Assembly (NCBI GenBank): GCA_023412275.1
Contig: JAEYNY010000103.1
Span: forward strand, 1 to 42,161
DNA length: 42,161 nt
Origin: Bacillota bacterium
GTDB lineage: Bacteria; Bacillota; Clostridia; Acetivibrionales; DSM-1351
Direction: 5' to 3'
Under the pieces are notes generated by a model, which worked only from the letters and a program-made list of their open reading frames with translations, was not told where the DNA came from and did not search any database. Every line of letters starts with the position of its first letter. Position 1 is the first letter of the stretch. Shown in pieces: positions 1 through 7,298 of the stretch. The position numbers and the translations under genes are program-made.

Positions 1-1
1 G

Positions 2-1078
2 GGATTTGGTGCAATGAGATTACCGCAAACGAATGTTGGCGGTCGAATGGTTTTTGATACCGAAGAGAGTATTAGGATGATACATAGGTCTTTCGAGTTA
101 GGTGTGAATTATATTGACACAGCACCTTACTATTGCGAAAAGCAGAGTGAGGAGATTGTCGGAAAAGCCATAAAAGGCTGGAGAGACAAAGTTTATCTTT
201 CAACCAAAAATCCCATTGAGGATGATTCCGGTGCGCATTATAGAGAAAGACTTGAAAATTCGTTAAAGAAACTTGATACTGACTACATAGATTTTTATCA
301 TATGTGGGGAATAAACCTTGAGGCCTTTGAACAGAAAATAATCGTAAAAGACGGCCCACTTTCAGCTGCATTAAAAGCAAAAGAGGAGGGTTTGATAAAA
401 CACCTATCCTTTTCATTTCATGACAAGTCTGAAAATATGATAAAGCTAATTGATACAGGGTACTTTGAAACAGTGTTATGCCAATACAATATGCTGGACA
501 GAAGCAATGAGGCTGGCATAGCTCATGCACGTGAAAAAGGACTTGGAGTCATGATTATGGGCCCTATTGGAGGAGGAAGATTGGGAGCACCCTCTGAAGT
601 AATCAGTCAGTTAATTCCCGGGGGAGCAAAAAGCAGTGCCGAACTTGCTTTAAGATTCGTAATTTCTAATCCAAATGTTACATGTGCATTGTCGGGAATG
701 AGTAACATGGCCATGGTTGAGGAGAATATACGGGTTGCATCAAATCAGAATCAGCTTACAGACGAAGAAATCATTGCAATAAATGAGGCAATGGAACAAA
801 ATAAAAAGCTGTCTGACTTGTACTGTACCGGGTGTAACTACTGTATGCCGTGCCCCAAGGAGGTTAACATCCCCAAAATATTCGAATTTATGAATTATCA
901 TCGTGTTTATAAATTGACGGATTATGCTAAAGCAGAATATAAAAGTATCGGAACCAATGAATGGCTTAAAGGAAACCGCGCTGATGCATGTGTAGAATGC
1001 GGTATATGTGAGAAGAAATGTCCCCAGAAGATACAAATACGCAAGCAATTAAAGGAATCAGATAAAGAATTGGCTTAG
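2..1078 (+). CDS. Aldo/keto reductase with C-terminal 2x[4Fe-4S] ferredoxin domain (5' partial)
   Basis: NAD(P)H-type aldo/keto reductase barrel followed by a bacterial ferredoxin-like tail. The frame is open to base 2: the codons before the first ATG (14) encode GFGA, giving GFGAMRLP, the usual N-terminal motif of this family, so the true start lies outside the window. Numbering from the ATG at 14, the catalytic tetrad is visible as D35, Y39/Y40, K65 and H96. The C-terminus has two cysteine sets, C271/C274/C277/C280 followed by proline and C326/C329/C332/C336 followed by proline, each able to hold a [4Fe-4S] cluster. Such fusions are common in anaerobes and probably link ferredoxin-level electrons to carbonyl reduction; the substrate is unknown. 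Ends 23 bp before a convergent gene. Confidence 0.9.
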   Translation, partial: GFGAMRLPQTNVGGRMVFDTEESIRMIHRSFELGVNYIDTAPYYCEKQSEEIVGKAIKGWRDKVYLSTKNPIEDDSGAHYRERLENSLKKLDTDYIDFYHMWGINLEAFEQKIIVKDGPLSAALKAKEEGLIKHLSFSFHDKSENMIKLIDTGYFETVLCQYNMLDRSNEAGIAHAREKGLGVMIMGPIGGGRLGAPSEVISQLIPGGAKSSAELALRFVISNPNVTCALSGMSNMAMVEENIRVASNQNQLTDEEIIAINEAMEQNKKLSDLYCTGCNYCMPCPKEVNIPKIFEFMNYHRVYKLTDYAKAEYKSIGTNEWLKGNRADACVECGICEKKCPQKIQIRKQLKESDKELA

Positions 1079-1100
1079 AAATATCATAGTTGAATTTTAT

Positions 1101-1135
1101 TTAGGGTCGGTGGAACAACTTCTGCTGACCCTTAT
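1101..1135. terminator. Hairpin at convergent gene ends, probable bidirectional terminator
   Basis: AGGGTCGGT (1103-1111) can pair with the arm ending GACCCT (1127-1132) with some G-U pairs. It overlaps the last codons of the minus-strand gene and lies 25 bp after the plus-strand stop. The T-runs on both sides are weak, so this is only a moderate call. Confidence 0.45.
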
Positions 1136-2642
1136 TAATAATTAGTTCTATTGAACTATATGACAATATTGTAAGAATAGGGTATAATCCGAACAGGTAT
1201 CTTGATTTTACTTCCCAGAAAAAGTAAAACCCCAGATAAAATAATATTGTATAAACCAAAAGTTCAGCCTTGAAATCCTTATATTTTAAACAGTTCAAAA
1301 GATAATATGCAACAAGGGCAAGGGTTATCCAGTTATATGTGTGTAAATACCAGTCAAGGGCCCCCCTCAAGATTTTGTCACCCGGTTCCGCATATTTTAT
1401 GAGGGGGGTATTATAAAGTTTGAAATATTCAGGTTTAAGTGTTTGGCTTAAACCGTAATAATTCACATTGTAGGTTCCTTCTGTCCATGTCCAGAAGGTT
1501 TTTTTAATATAACCTTTTAATGTGTTTTTCTTGCCTATGTTCTGATATTTATCAATAATATCGTGGATAAAAAATCTGGAAGCCATTTTGGGGTCGCACT
1601 TGTAGCGGGAAACAAATATAGATGTATTACGCCCTCCGTCCCAATAGCCCAGTTTACTGTCAGATGGAAATCCTATATTAATCCATCTCCAAATGGGATT
1701 TGCATGAATGCCGACAGGTTCATCTATGATACCGCTTTTAAACCCTATAAAACTGAATAATCTCAAAGGTAGCGAGAACGCTAAGATTGCTATGATAATT
1801 CCTGCAATGACCTTTTTGTAGTTTAGTGTACACCTGAAAAACTTGCTGTTCAACGTCCAGTAAACTAGAACTGCAAGTAAAAACAGAAGGGCAACACTTC
1901 TTGTGAAATTCCCCAACATAAGGAGTAATGCTGTGTATATCACATATTTTACAAGGGAGGTTTTTACAAATTTTACAGAGCTAAGAAGTCCTGCCGTACA
2001 AAGGGAAGTACTTATAATATCGCCATATGTAAGGTTGTCCAGGATGATTGCAGGCAGAAAAAATACAGTCATTAGCAGCACACCACAGGAAGAATTTTGT
2101 TCATTGGGGAAAAGCTCTTTATAAAGCTTATAAGTTAGCCAGGCAGTCAAAGTTGAAAATATTACATTACAAAACCTAAGAGTAAGAAGATTATCAGGAA
2201 AAAATAGATATAGAAATGAAAAAAGCAATGTAATACCTATGTTATTGGGGTAATATCCAAGATAATTACCTATTTCCAGAGAAGAAAATTTGCCTTGGAG
2301 AAATTCACGTGCAAAGCCTTCTACAATAGCGGCATCTTCATAGGCATTAACCGGAAACATTAAGATATATAATACCTGTAGGATGAAGTAAATTGTAAGG
2401 ATGATTAATATTGTTCTTTTTTCGTTAAGTCGGGTCAAAATACGCCCCATGCGGAAAATACCCAAAAGCACCAATAATATAGGTATTGAAAGGCAAATTA
2501 ATATTAATGGCTTTTGAGGCACTATTATTGGAAGAGGACTTGATTTTGCTCTAAGCAGCAGAGTCAGTAGCCACATGAATGAAAAAAACAGCGACAGAGA
2601 TGTAAAACACAGAAATTTCATTTTGTAAGCGATCTCTCTCAA
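1101..2642 (-). CDS. Polytopic membrane glycosyltransferase, GT-C / GT39-like
   Basis: A 513-residue protein with about ten or more hydrophobic segments. An acidic loop after the early membrane helices (NAYEDAAIVEGFAREF) and a following NYLGYYPNNIG stretch resemble the first extracytoplasmic loop of PMT/ArnT-type (GT-C) glycosyltransferases, which use polyprenyl-phosphate sugars to glycosylate protein or envelope polymers. The start is a TTG at 2642, preceded at 7 bp by a strong GGAGGG Shine-Dalgarno; the internal ATG eight codons in has a poorer site. It stands alone between a convergent reductase and a divergent operon. Donor and acceptor cannot be told from sequence. Family call is good, specific function unknown. 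Confidence 0.7.
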   Translation of the reverse strand: MREIAYKMKFLCFTSLSLFFSFMWLLTLLLRAKSSPLPIIVPQKPLILICLSIPILLVLLGIFRMGRILTRLNEKRTILIILTIYFILQVLYILMFPVNAYEDAAIVEGFAREFLQGKFSSLEIGNYLGYYPNNIGITLLFSFLYLFFPDNLLTLRFCNVIFSTLTAWLTYKLYKELFPNEQNSSCGVLLMTVFFLPAIILDNLTYGDIISTSLCTAGLLSSVKFVKTSLVKYVIYTALLLMLGNFTRSVALLFLLAVLVYWTLNSKFFRCTLNYKKVIAGIIIAILAFSLPLRLFSFIGFKSGIIDEPVGIHANPIWRWINIGFPSDSKLGYWDGGRNTSIFVSRYKCDPKMASRFFIHDIIDKYQNIGKKNTLKGYIKKTFWTWTEGTYNVNYYGLSQTLKPEYFKLYNTPLIKYAEPGDKILRGALDWYLHTYNWITLALVAYYLLNCLKYKDFKAELLVYTILFYLGFYFFWEVKSRYLFGLYPILTILSYSSIELIINKGQQKLFHRP

Positions 2643-2749
2643 GTTCTATCCCTCCAAGTGAAAAATAAGTAAATGAGTTTTTCCTGCTATCATAATGTAA
2701 CCTATAGAGTTTTTTAAATACGTGTTAAATTTTTGTTTTCTTGAAATCA

Positions 2750-2779
2750 TTGACTTTACTTACAGCATACTGCTACAAT
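2750..2779 (+). promoter_or_regulatory. Sigma-A promoter of the dehydratase operon
   Basis: TTGACT (2750-2755), 18 bp spacer, TACAAT (2774-2779). Transcription should start near 2786-2790, leaving a leader of about 125 nt before the first gene. Confidence 0.7.
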
Positions 2780-2786
2780 TACAATA

Positions 2787-2898
2787 AATTCATAAGACAG
2801 TTCGTAACCATCCTGTCTGTAAACAAAACTACGGGCCTGCTATCGGAAGGATAGCTTATTTTGTTTACACAAGGGCATATGCCCTTTTTTTATTTTTG
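2787..2898 (+). promoter_or_regulatory. Structured 5' leader with internal intrinsic terminator (candidate attenuator/riboswitch)
   Basis: Three hairpins follow the promoter. (1) AGACAG 2795-2800 pairs with CTGTCT 2813-2818 around a 12-nt loop. (2) TGTAAACAAAA 2818-2828 pairs perfectly with TTTTGTTTACA 2859-2869 and encloses a nested stem GCTATC 2839-2844 / GATAGC 2850-2855. (3) AAGGGC 2871-2876 / GCCCTT 2881-2886 runs into a T-tract up to 2897, which is an intrinsic terminator. The terminator sits between the promoter and the Shine-Dalgarno, so it must act on the operon's own transcript. I could not match the leader to a known riboswitch class from memory; no T-box, SAM, cobalamin, purine or c-di-GMP-I core is visible. 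Confidence 0.6.
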
Positions 2899-2913
2899 TT
2901 TGGAGGATTTTTT

Positions 2914-3912
2914 ATGAGTAAAATCGGAATTACAACTACAGTTCCTATAGAAATATTGCTTGCGGCAAACTACAATGTAATTGACTTGAATAATGTATTT
3001 ATATCCGGCGACAACTATTCAGAGGATATAGAAAGGGCGGAAAGAGACGGTTTTCCCAAAAGTTCCTGTGCATGGATAAAAGGGATTTATGGAGCATGTC
3101 TGCGTAATGGCATAAGTGAAATTGTGGGAGTTCAAGAGAGGGACTGTTCCAATACCGGGGCATTGCTTGAGGTTTTGAAGACAAGAGGTGTGAAAATTTA
3201 TCACTTTTCTTATCCGTCATCTCATAACATTTCAGATATCACTTTAGAATTAAATAAATTTATGAAAATTTTTAATGTCAGCTTAGAACAGGTGGAGTCT
3301 GTCAGAAAGACTTTGAATATCATAAGAACCCGTGCCAAGGCTATTGATGAGCTTACCTACATAGACAATAAGGCTACAGGTTTTGAAAATCATATATCAC
3401 AGGTAACCTTGAGCGACTTTGACGGTAATCCGCATAAATGTGCAGAATTCCTTGAAGCAAAAATATGTGAAATTACAAAAAGGCAGCCAAGAAAACAGGA
3501 ATTGAGGCTTGGTTACATAGGTGTCCCACCAATGATTTGTGATGTATTTGAGTATGTCGAAAGGTTTAATTCCCGCTTTGTATATAATGAGGTACAAAGA
3601 GAATTTTCCTTTCCAAGGGCTGGTCAAGCCAAAAATATCTACGAGCAATATTATGATTATACATATCCTTATGACCTGGAATTCAGGCTTGCGGAAATAA
3701 AAAAGCAAATAAGACTTAGAAAGCTTGATGGCATTGTCCATTATACTCAGTCTTTTTGCCACAGAGCTATACAGGACATAGTAATAAAACAGGAACTTGA
3801 TATTCCTGTATTCACCATAGAGGGAGACAAAGTGAATTGTCTTGATTCACGTACAAAGTTGAGGCTTGAAGCCTTTTTGGATATGCTTGGTGATTTAAGG
3901 AGGCTAAAGTAA
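2914..3912 (+). CDS. 2-hydroxyacyl-CoA dehydratase / benzoyl-CoA reductase-like subunit (HgdB/FldB superfamily)
   Basis: A 332-residue member of the 2-hydroxyacyl-CoA dehydratase superfamily, whose subunits carry Fe-S clusters and accept low-potential electrons from an ATP-driven activator. Candidate cluster cysteines are C52 (in FPKSSCAW), C62, C78 (RDCSN) and C282 (SFCHR); C176, C185, C209 and C309 are also present. It is shorter than typical subunits (about 370-430). The start is the ATG at 2914 with GGAGG six bases upstream; an upstream in-frame TTG (2896) overlaps this site and the terminator, so it is rejected. The stop overlaps the activator start (TAATG). No second dehydratase subunit is present, unlike true 2-hydroxyglutaryl- or phenyllactyl-CoA dehydratases. 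The single-subunit-plus-activator arrangement recalls double-cubane cluster proteins; substrate unknown. Confidence 0.85.
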   Translation: MSKIGITTTVPIEILLAANYNVIDLNNVFISGDNYSEDIERAERDGFPKSSCAWIKGIYGACLRNGISEIVGVQERDCSNTGALLEVLKTRGVKIYHFSYPSSHNISDITLELNKFMKIFNVSLEQVESVRKTLNIIRTRAKAIDELTYIDNKATGFENHISQVTLSDFDGNPHKCAEFLEAKICEITKRQPRKQELRLGYIGVPPMICDVFEYVERFNSRFVYNEVQREFSFPRAGQAKNIYEQYYDYTYPYDLEFRLAEIKKQIRLRKLDGIVHYTQSFCHRAIQDIVIKQELDIPVFTIEGDKVNCLDSRTKLRLEAFLDMLGDLRRLK

Positions 3913-4670
3913 TGGAGATACTTGGAATTGATTTGGGTAGCAGAGAAGTAAAAATAGTTCTCATGGATAAAAATTCAATTATACATAAACAAAAAATTAG
4001 TACAATGGCTTTTTATAAAAATTACTGTTCATATAAGAATGGAAAACTGGAGGTTGATGTAAGCAGGCTCGGAATTAGTGAAGAGGTGGTTGCAGTATCA
4101 ACGGGATATGGCAGAAATAATACTGATATCAATATGTTCAGACAAATAACGGAAATAAAGGCGCATGTTTATGGAGCTATATATCAGACAGGTCTGAAGG
4201 AATTTACCCTTCTGGATGTGGGGGGGCAGGATGTGAAGGTTGTAAAGGTTGAAAAAGGCCTGATAACTGACTTGGAGATGAATGACAAATGTGCTGCTTC
4301 CTGTGGAAGATATCTAGAAAATATGGCGGGAGTTCTGGAATTTCCACTTGAAAAATTAACACAATACTGCGAAGCACCTGTAGAACTAAACTCCACCTGC
4401 TCTGTTTTTTCTGAATCAGAACTCATAGGTAAAATAGCAGAAGGAGTTTCAACAGAGAGATTATGTGCCGGGGTAAATTATTCACTATACAGAAGGCTTA
4501 GACCTTTGCTTTCAAAATTCAAAGGAAAAAGATTGGTTATGTCGGGAGGAGTAGCAGGAAGCAAATCTCTTGTACATTATCTGAAAAATGACTTTGACGA
4601 AATAATAAAGCTTGAAGAACCGCAATTTAACGGTGCAATCGGGTGTTGCAGTTATGGTTCGTTTTTTTGA
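3912..4670 (+). CDS. ATP-dependent activator of 2-hydroxyacyl-CoA dehydratase (HgdC/BadF/BadG-type ASKHA ATPase)
   Basis: A 252-residue ASKHA-fold ATPase; family members are homodimers with one [4Fe-4S] cluster at the interface and use ATP hydrolysis to fire a single low-potential electron into the partner dehydratase. The phosphate-1 motif is DLGSREVKIV (7-16), phosphate-2 is DVGGQDVKVV (102-111), the cluster cysteines are C127 in NDKCAASCG and C163 in STCSVFSESE, and the adenosine motif is MSGGVAGS near the C-terminus. The ATG overlaps the stop of the preceding gene by one base, implying translational coupling and a fixed pairing. An extra cysteine (C131) replaces the usual Thr/Gly of the family's CAAGTG motif. 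Confidence 0.92.
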   Translation: MEILGIDLGSREVKIVLMDKNSIIHKQKISTMAFYKNYCSYKNGKLEVDVSRLGISEEVVAVSTGYGRNNTDINMFRQITEIKAHVYGAIYQTGLKEFTLLDVGGQDVKVVKVEKGLITDLEMNDKCAASCGRYLENMAGVLEFPLEKLTQYCEAPVELNSTCSVFSESELIGKIAEGVSTERLCAGVNYSLYRRLRPLLSKFKGKRLVMSGGVAGSKSLVHYLKNDFDEIIKLEEPQFNGAIGCCSYGSFF

Positions 4671-4776
4671 TTTTTTTACCTTTTTACAAAAAATATTTTT
4701 GGACACAATATAAAAAGAATAAATCTATTTTAATTAGTTCTCTTACCAAGGCACAGAAAGCAGGGAGGGATTTATT

Positions 4777-5124
4777 ATTAAAATAATAGGTAGATTTTTA
4801 GAACCGGGCCAGGTTGGCGGTGTAGTTGATTCACTTAGAAACAGCGGAATCAACAGGCAAGATATGATAATCAGCAGTTTCGATGAAGCCAAGTTTCGAA
4901 GCATGAATGCTGATGCCATAGATAATCATATATCTGCCACCGTGAAAACAGAACAGGATGACCCCGGCAGGTTAAAGTCTTTTCTTGAAAGTTTAAACGA
5001 ATTGAATCATGACAGTGGGATTGTAGTGTTTGTGAAAGCTGCAAGGCACAAAGCACAAGAAGTAAAGTCGGTTATGGAACAATCAGGAGCCGTCGAGATT
5101 AAGATTGATGATGACAAAGACTAA
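4777..5124 (+). CDS. Small conserved-looking protein of unknown function, apparent ATT start
   Basis: The frame ending at 5124 has no stop back to 4735. Its first ATG (4864) lacks a good Shine-Dalgarno, whereas AGGGAGGG (4762-4769) sits eight bases before an ATT at 4777 (or five before ATT 4774). Reading from 4777 gives 115 residues beginning (M)KIIGRFLEPGQVGGVVD, a coherent N-terminus with a glycine-rich turn. No ATG, GTG or TTG is in frame between the upstream stop and 4864. The product is acidic toward the C-terminus, soluble, with no membrane segment. It lies 31 bp before tlp and may be co-transcribed, hinting at a forespore role, but I do not recognise the family. Confidence 0.65.
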   Translation: MKIIGRFLEPGQVGGVVDSLRNSGINRQDMIISSFDEAKFRSMNADAIDNHISATVKTEQDDPGRLKSFLESLNELNHDSGIVVFVKAARHKAQEVKSVMEQSGAVEIKIDDDKD

Positions 5125-5155
5125 AAATATTGTAAATCAAAGGGAGGATATTTAT

Positions 5156-5386
5156 ATGAATAAGCCTAAACCGGATGACAGAAGTGATAATGTAGAAAGA
5201 ATACAAGCCAATATCAATCATACAATCAGGAATATGGAACTAGCTGATGAACTCATTGAAAAAACTGATGACAGTAAAATGGCAAAAACCTTGGAAGAAA
5301 AAAATGATAGAAGACGTGATGCACTTGAAGGCTTCAGAGCAGAAATAAGAGATGAAGCCTTGGACCAAAAGCGCAGGGACGACTAA
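5156..5386 (+). CDS. tlp: Small acid-soluble spore protein Tlp
   Basis: A 76-residue protein matching the Tlp family: N-terminal KPKPDDRSDNVERIQ, central amphipathic helix, and C-terminal EKNDRRRDALEGFRAEIRDE, closely resembling Bacillus Tlp, a minor SASP made in the forespore under sigma-G. The start is the ATG at 5156 with GGGAGG eight bases upstream; the longer frame from 5105 would run through this site and is rejected. It shows that the host makes endospores. Followed directly by a strong terminator. Confidence 0.9.
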   Translation: MNKPKPDDRSDNVERIQANINHTIRNMELADELIEKTDDSKMAKTLEEKNDRRRDALEGFRAEIRDEALDQKRRDD

Positions 5387-5390
5387 AAAA

Positions 5391-5424
5391 AACAAGGGGC
5401 TGCATCAGCAGCCCCTTGTTTTTT
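5391..5424 (+). terminator. Intrinsic terminator after tlp
   Basis: Perfect 13-bp stem: AACAAGGGGCTGC (5391-5403) pairs with 5408-5420 around loop ATCA, followed by a T-run. A-rich sequence on the other side makes it usable for the minus-strand metS transcript too. Confidence 0.93.
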
Positions 5425-5426
5425 AT

Positions 5427-5531
5427 CTATTCTTTAGATTCATTTTTTACCGCAATGTAGATTGTTACAGCAAGTCCACCCCAGAGGAAAATCGCACCAA
5501 ATAGAAAGAAAGCTATGGATGTAGCAGTCAT
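5427..5531 (-). CDS. metS: MetS-like small subunit of NSS amino-acid transporter
   Basis: A 34-residue ORF starting at the ATG immediately after the transporter's TAG (TAG-ATG abutting) with GGAGGTG inside the transporter's last codons. The sequence is one hydrophobic helix (TSIAFFLFGAIFLWGGLAVT) followed by a charged tail. Position and sequence match the methionine/alanine import small subunit family (MetS of the MetPS system), which is needed for activity of some NSS transporters. Too short for most gene callers. Abutting start and stop imply translational coupling. Confidence 0.85.
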   Translation of the reverse strand: MTATSIAFFLFGAIFLWGGLAVTIYIAVKNESKE

Positions 5532-7040
5532 CTACTTCACCTCCTCAGATTTATAAGAAGTAATACTTCTGTCCTTCCAAGGTCTTTGACATAATATCAA
5601 AGATAAACCAATTCCTATTATTACTACACTCCAACCGAAGGCAATCAGTGCTTTTTGTGAATATCCTCCGTATGGTTTTGTTATTTCATTTATAACGTTG
5701 GATATAATCATGAAAGTCAAGACTGCTGGGGTTACAAATTTAACCATGACATTCCACCACTTTCCAACTGAAAAATAGGAAATAGGATTAGTATGTTCTC
5801 TTATCTTGGAAGCTCCGAACAACCATCCTATGGTTATTGCCTCAAGTAAGCCTACGGTTACAATTCCGTAAGAATTTACAAAGTTGTCTATAATATCAAG
5901 GAAATATAGTCCTGCTCCTGTGGAATAAACTATACTTATAGCGTATCCAACCAGACAAACCAAAGAAACAACTTTCTTTCTGCTGGCTCCTGTTTTGTCA
6001 ATCAATGCGGATGACGAAGCTTCTACCAGAGATATGGAAGAAGTTATTCCGGCAAAAACAAGACATATAAAGAATAATACGCCAAATAACTTGCCTATTC
6101 CACCCATAACCGTAAACACTTTAGGGAAAGCTACAAATGCAAGGCCGATTCCCTGTGAAGCAACTTTATCTACCCCTACACCTTGAGTTGAAGCCATGTA
6201 TCCCAATATTCCGAAAACTCCTATTGCAGCCAAGAACTCAAATCCACAGTTTGCAAAGGCTGTCATGAATGCACTGTTATTTATATCTGTTTTTTTAGGC
6301 AGGTAACTGGAATATGTTACCATAATACCCATGGCAAGGCTTAATGAAAAGAAAACCTGACCATATGCAGCTATCCAAACTTTTGGGTCCAGTACTTTTG
6401 ACCAGTCCGGTGTAAAAAGTTTGTTAAGTCCAAGACTTGCTCCCGGAAGAGTTACGCCTCTGATAACAATAATTATCATTGCAACTACAAGGGTGGGAAG
6501 CAGAATCTTATTTAATTTTTCGATTCCCCCTGAAACACCTTTATAGCATACAAACCAATTTAGCAGCCAGATAATAGTAATACCAACAAATACAGGCCAT
6601 ACAAAGCCACCCAGCTTAAAGGGACTATCAGTCATTTTAAGGAAATCTTTAAAGAAAAATGAATTGGTATCAGAGCCCCAGGACTGAGTAAAGCTCAAAA
6701 ACAGGTAATTGACAGCCCAGCTAAGTATTAGGGTATAGTATGTCAATATAATAAATGAATTAATACTTGGCCACCAGCCCAGCCACTCCCACTTTTTATT
6801 TGCTCTTGCAAATGCCAACGGCGGGGAACCTTTAAATTTGTGTCCCAACCCGTACTCCATAATCATTAACGGTATTCCGGCAGTTAGTATGGCGAAGAAA
6901 TATGGAATTAGAAAAGCACCCCCGCCGTTGGAATAGAGTACATACGGATATCTCCATATATTGCCCAACCCTACAGCCGAGCCAATGGCAGCAAGGATAA
7001 ATCCGGCTTTTGACCCCCACTGATCCCTCTTTTGTGTCAT
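5532..7040 (-). CDS. Sodium-dependent NSS family amino-acid transporter (MetP-like)
   Basis: A 502-residue sodium:neurotransmitter symporter family protein (TC 2.A.22) with 11-12 membrane helices. The N-terminus RDQWGSKAGFILAAIGSAVGLGNIWRYP is the hallmark NSS first helix forming the Na+/substrate site (split here: RDQWGSKAGF, then GSAVGLGNIWRYP). Bacterial members import Met, Ala, Trp, Leu or Tyr with sodium. The coupled 34-residue small subunit directly downstream points to the methionine/alanine (MetPS) subgroup. ATG start at 7040 with AAGGAG nine bases upstream. Confidence 0.93.
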   Translation of the reverse strand: MTQKRDQWGSKAGFILAAIGSAVGLGNIWRYPYVLYSNGGGAFLIPYFFAILTAGIPLMIMEYGLGHKFKGSPPLAFARANKKWEWLGWWPSINSFIILTYYTLILSWAVNYLFLSFTQSWGSDTNSFFFKDFLKMTDSPFKLGGFVWPVFVGITIIWLLNWFVCYKGVSGGIEKLNKILLPTLVVAMIIIVIRGVTLPGASLGLNKLFTPDWSKVLDPKVWIAAYGQVFFSLSLAMGIMVTYSSYLPKKTDINNSAFMTAFANCGFEFLAAIGVFGILGYMASTQGVGVDKVASQGIGLAFVAFPKVFTVMGGIGKLFGVLFFICLVFAGITSSISLVEASSSALIDKTGASRKKVVSLVCLVGYAISIVYSTGAGLYFLDIIDNFVNSYGIVTVGLLEAITIGWLFGASKIREHTNPISYFSVGKWWNVMVKFVTPAVLTFMIISNVINEITKPYGGYSQKALIAFGWSVVIIGIGLSLILCQRPWKDRSITSYKSEEVK

Positions 7041-7119
7041 TTGAATACACTCCTTATTAATATATTTTTTCCCTAATTAAATAAAAAAAGATTATTATAG
7101 TCACTTTTATCTTCTAACA

Positions 7120-7145
7120 GTTTACTACCCTAAATGTAGTGACTA
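7120..7145. promoter_or_regulatory. Short inverted repeat upstream of the NSS transporter
   Basis: ACTAC (7124-7128) and GTAGT (7136-7140) form a 5-7-5 inverted repeat about 85 bp before the transporter start. Could be an operator; it may equally be chance in this AT-rich 258-bp intergenic stretch, in which I see no other clear element apart from the terminator at its far end. Confidence 0.2.
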
Positions 7146-7252
7146 GATAATAATAGCAAGGATGAAAAAATATTTCAATTAGAATATATTAATTGTTAAC
7201 AGGAAATAATTCACATAATCCAATAATAGGGATTTTACTGCAAAAAAAGAAC

Positions 7253-7281
7253 TGCTTGAAATATATATTCAAGCAATTTGT
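7253..7281 (-). terminator. Hairpin terminator after the alpha/beta hydrolase
   Basis: TGCTTGAA (7253-7260) pairs with TTCAAGCA (7268-7275). Read on the minus strand it is followed by a run of seven T (complement of 7242-7248), as expected for termination of the gene ending at 7299. Confidence 0.7.
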
Positions 7282-7298
7282 TTTTACTGTTCTTAACA

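Noticed and set aside
2896..2913. TTG at 2896 as start of the dehydratase-like protein
   Set aside because: The codons overlap the terminator T-tract and the GGAGG that serves the ATG at 2914.
4671..4761. T-rich runs after the activator gene as an intrinsic terminator
   Set aside because: There are several T-tracts but no GC-rich stem before them, so I cannot support a terminator.
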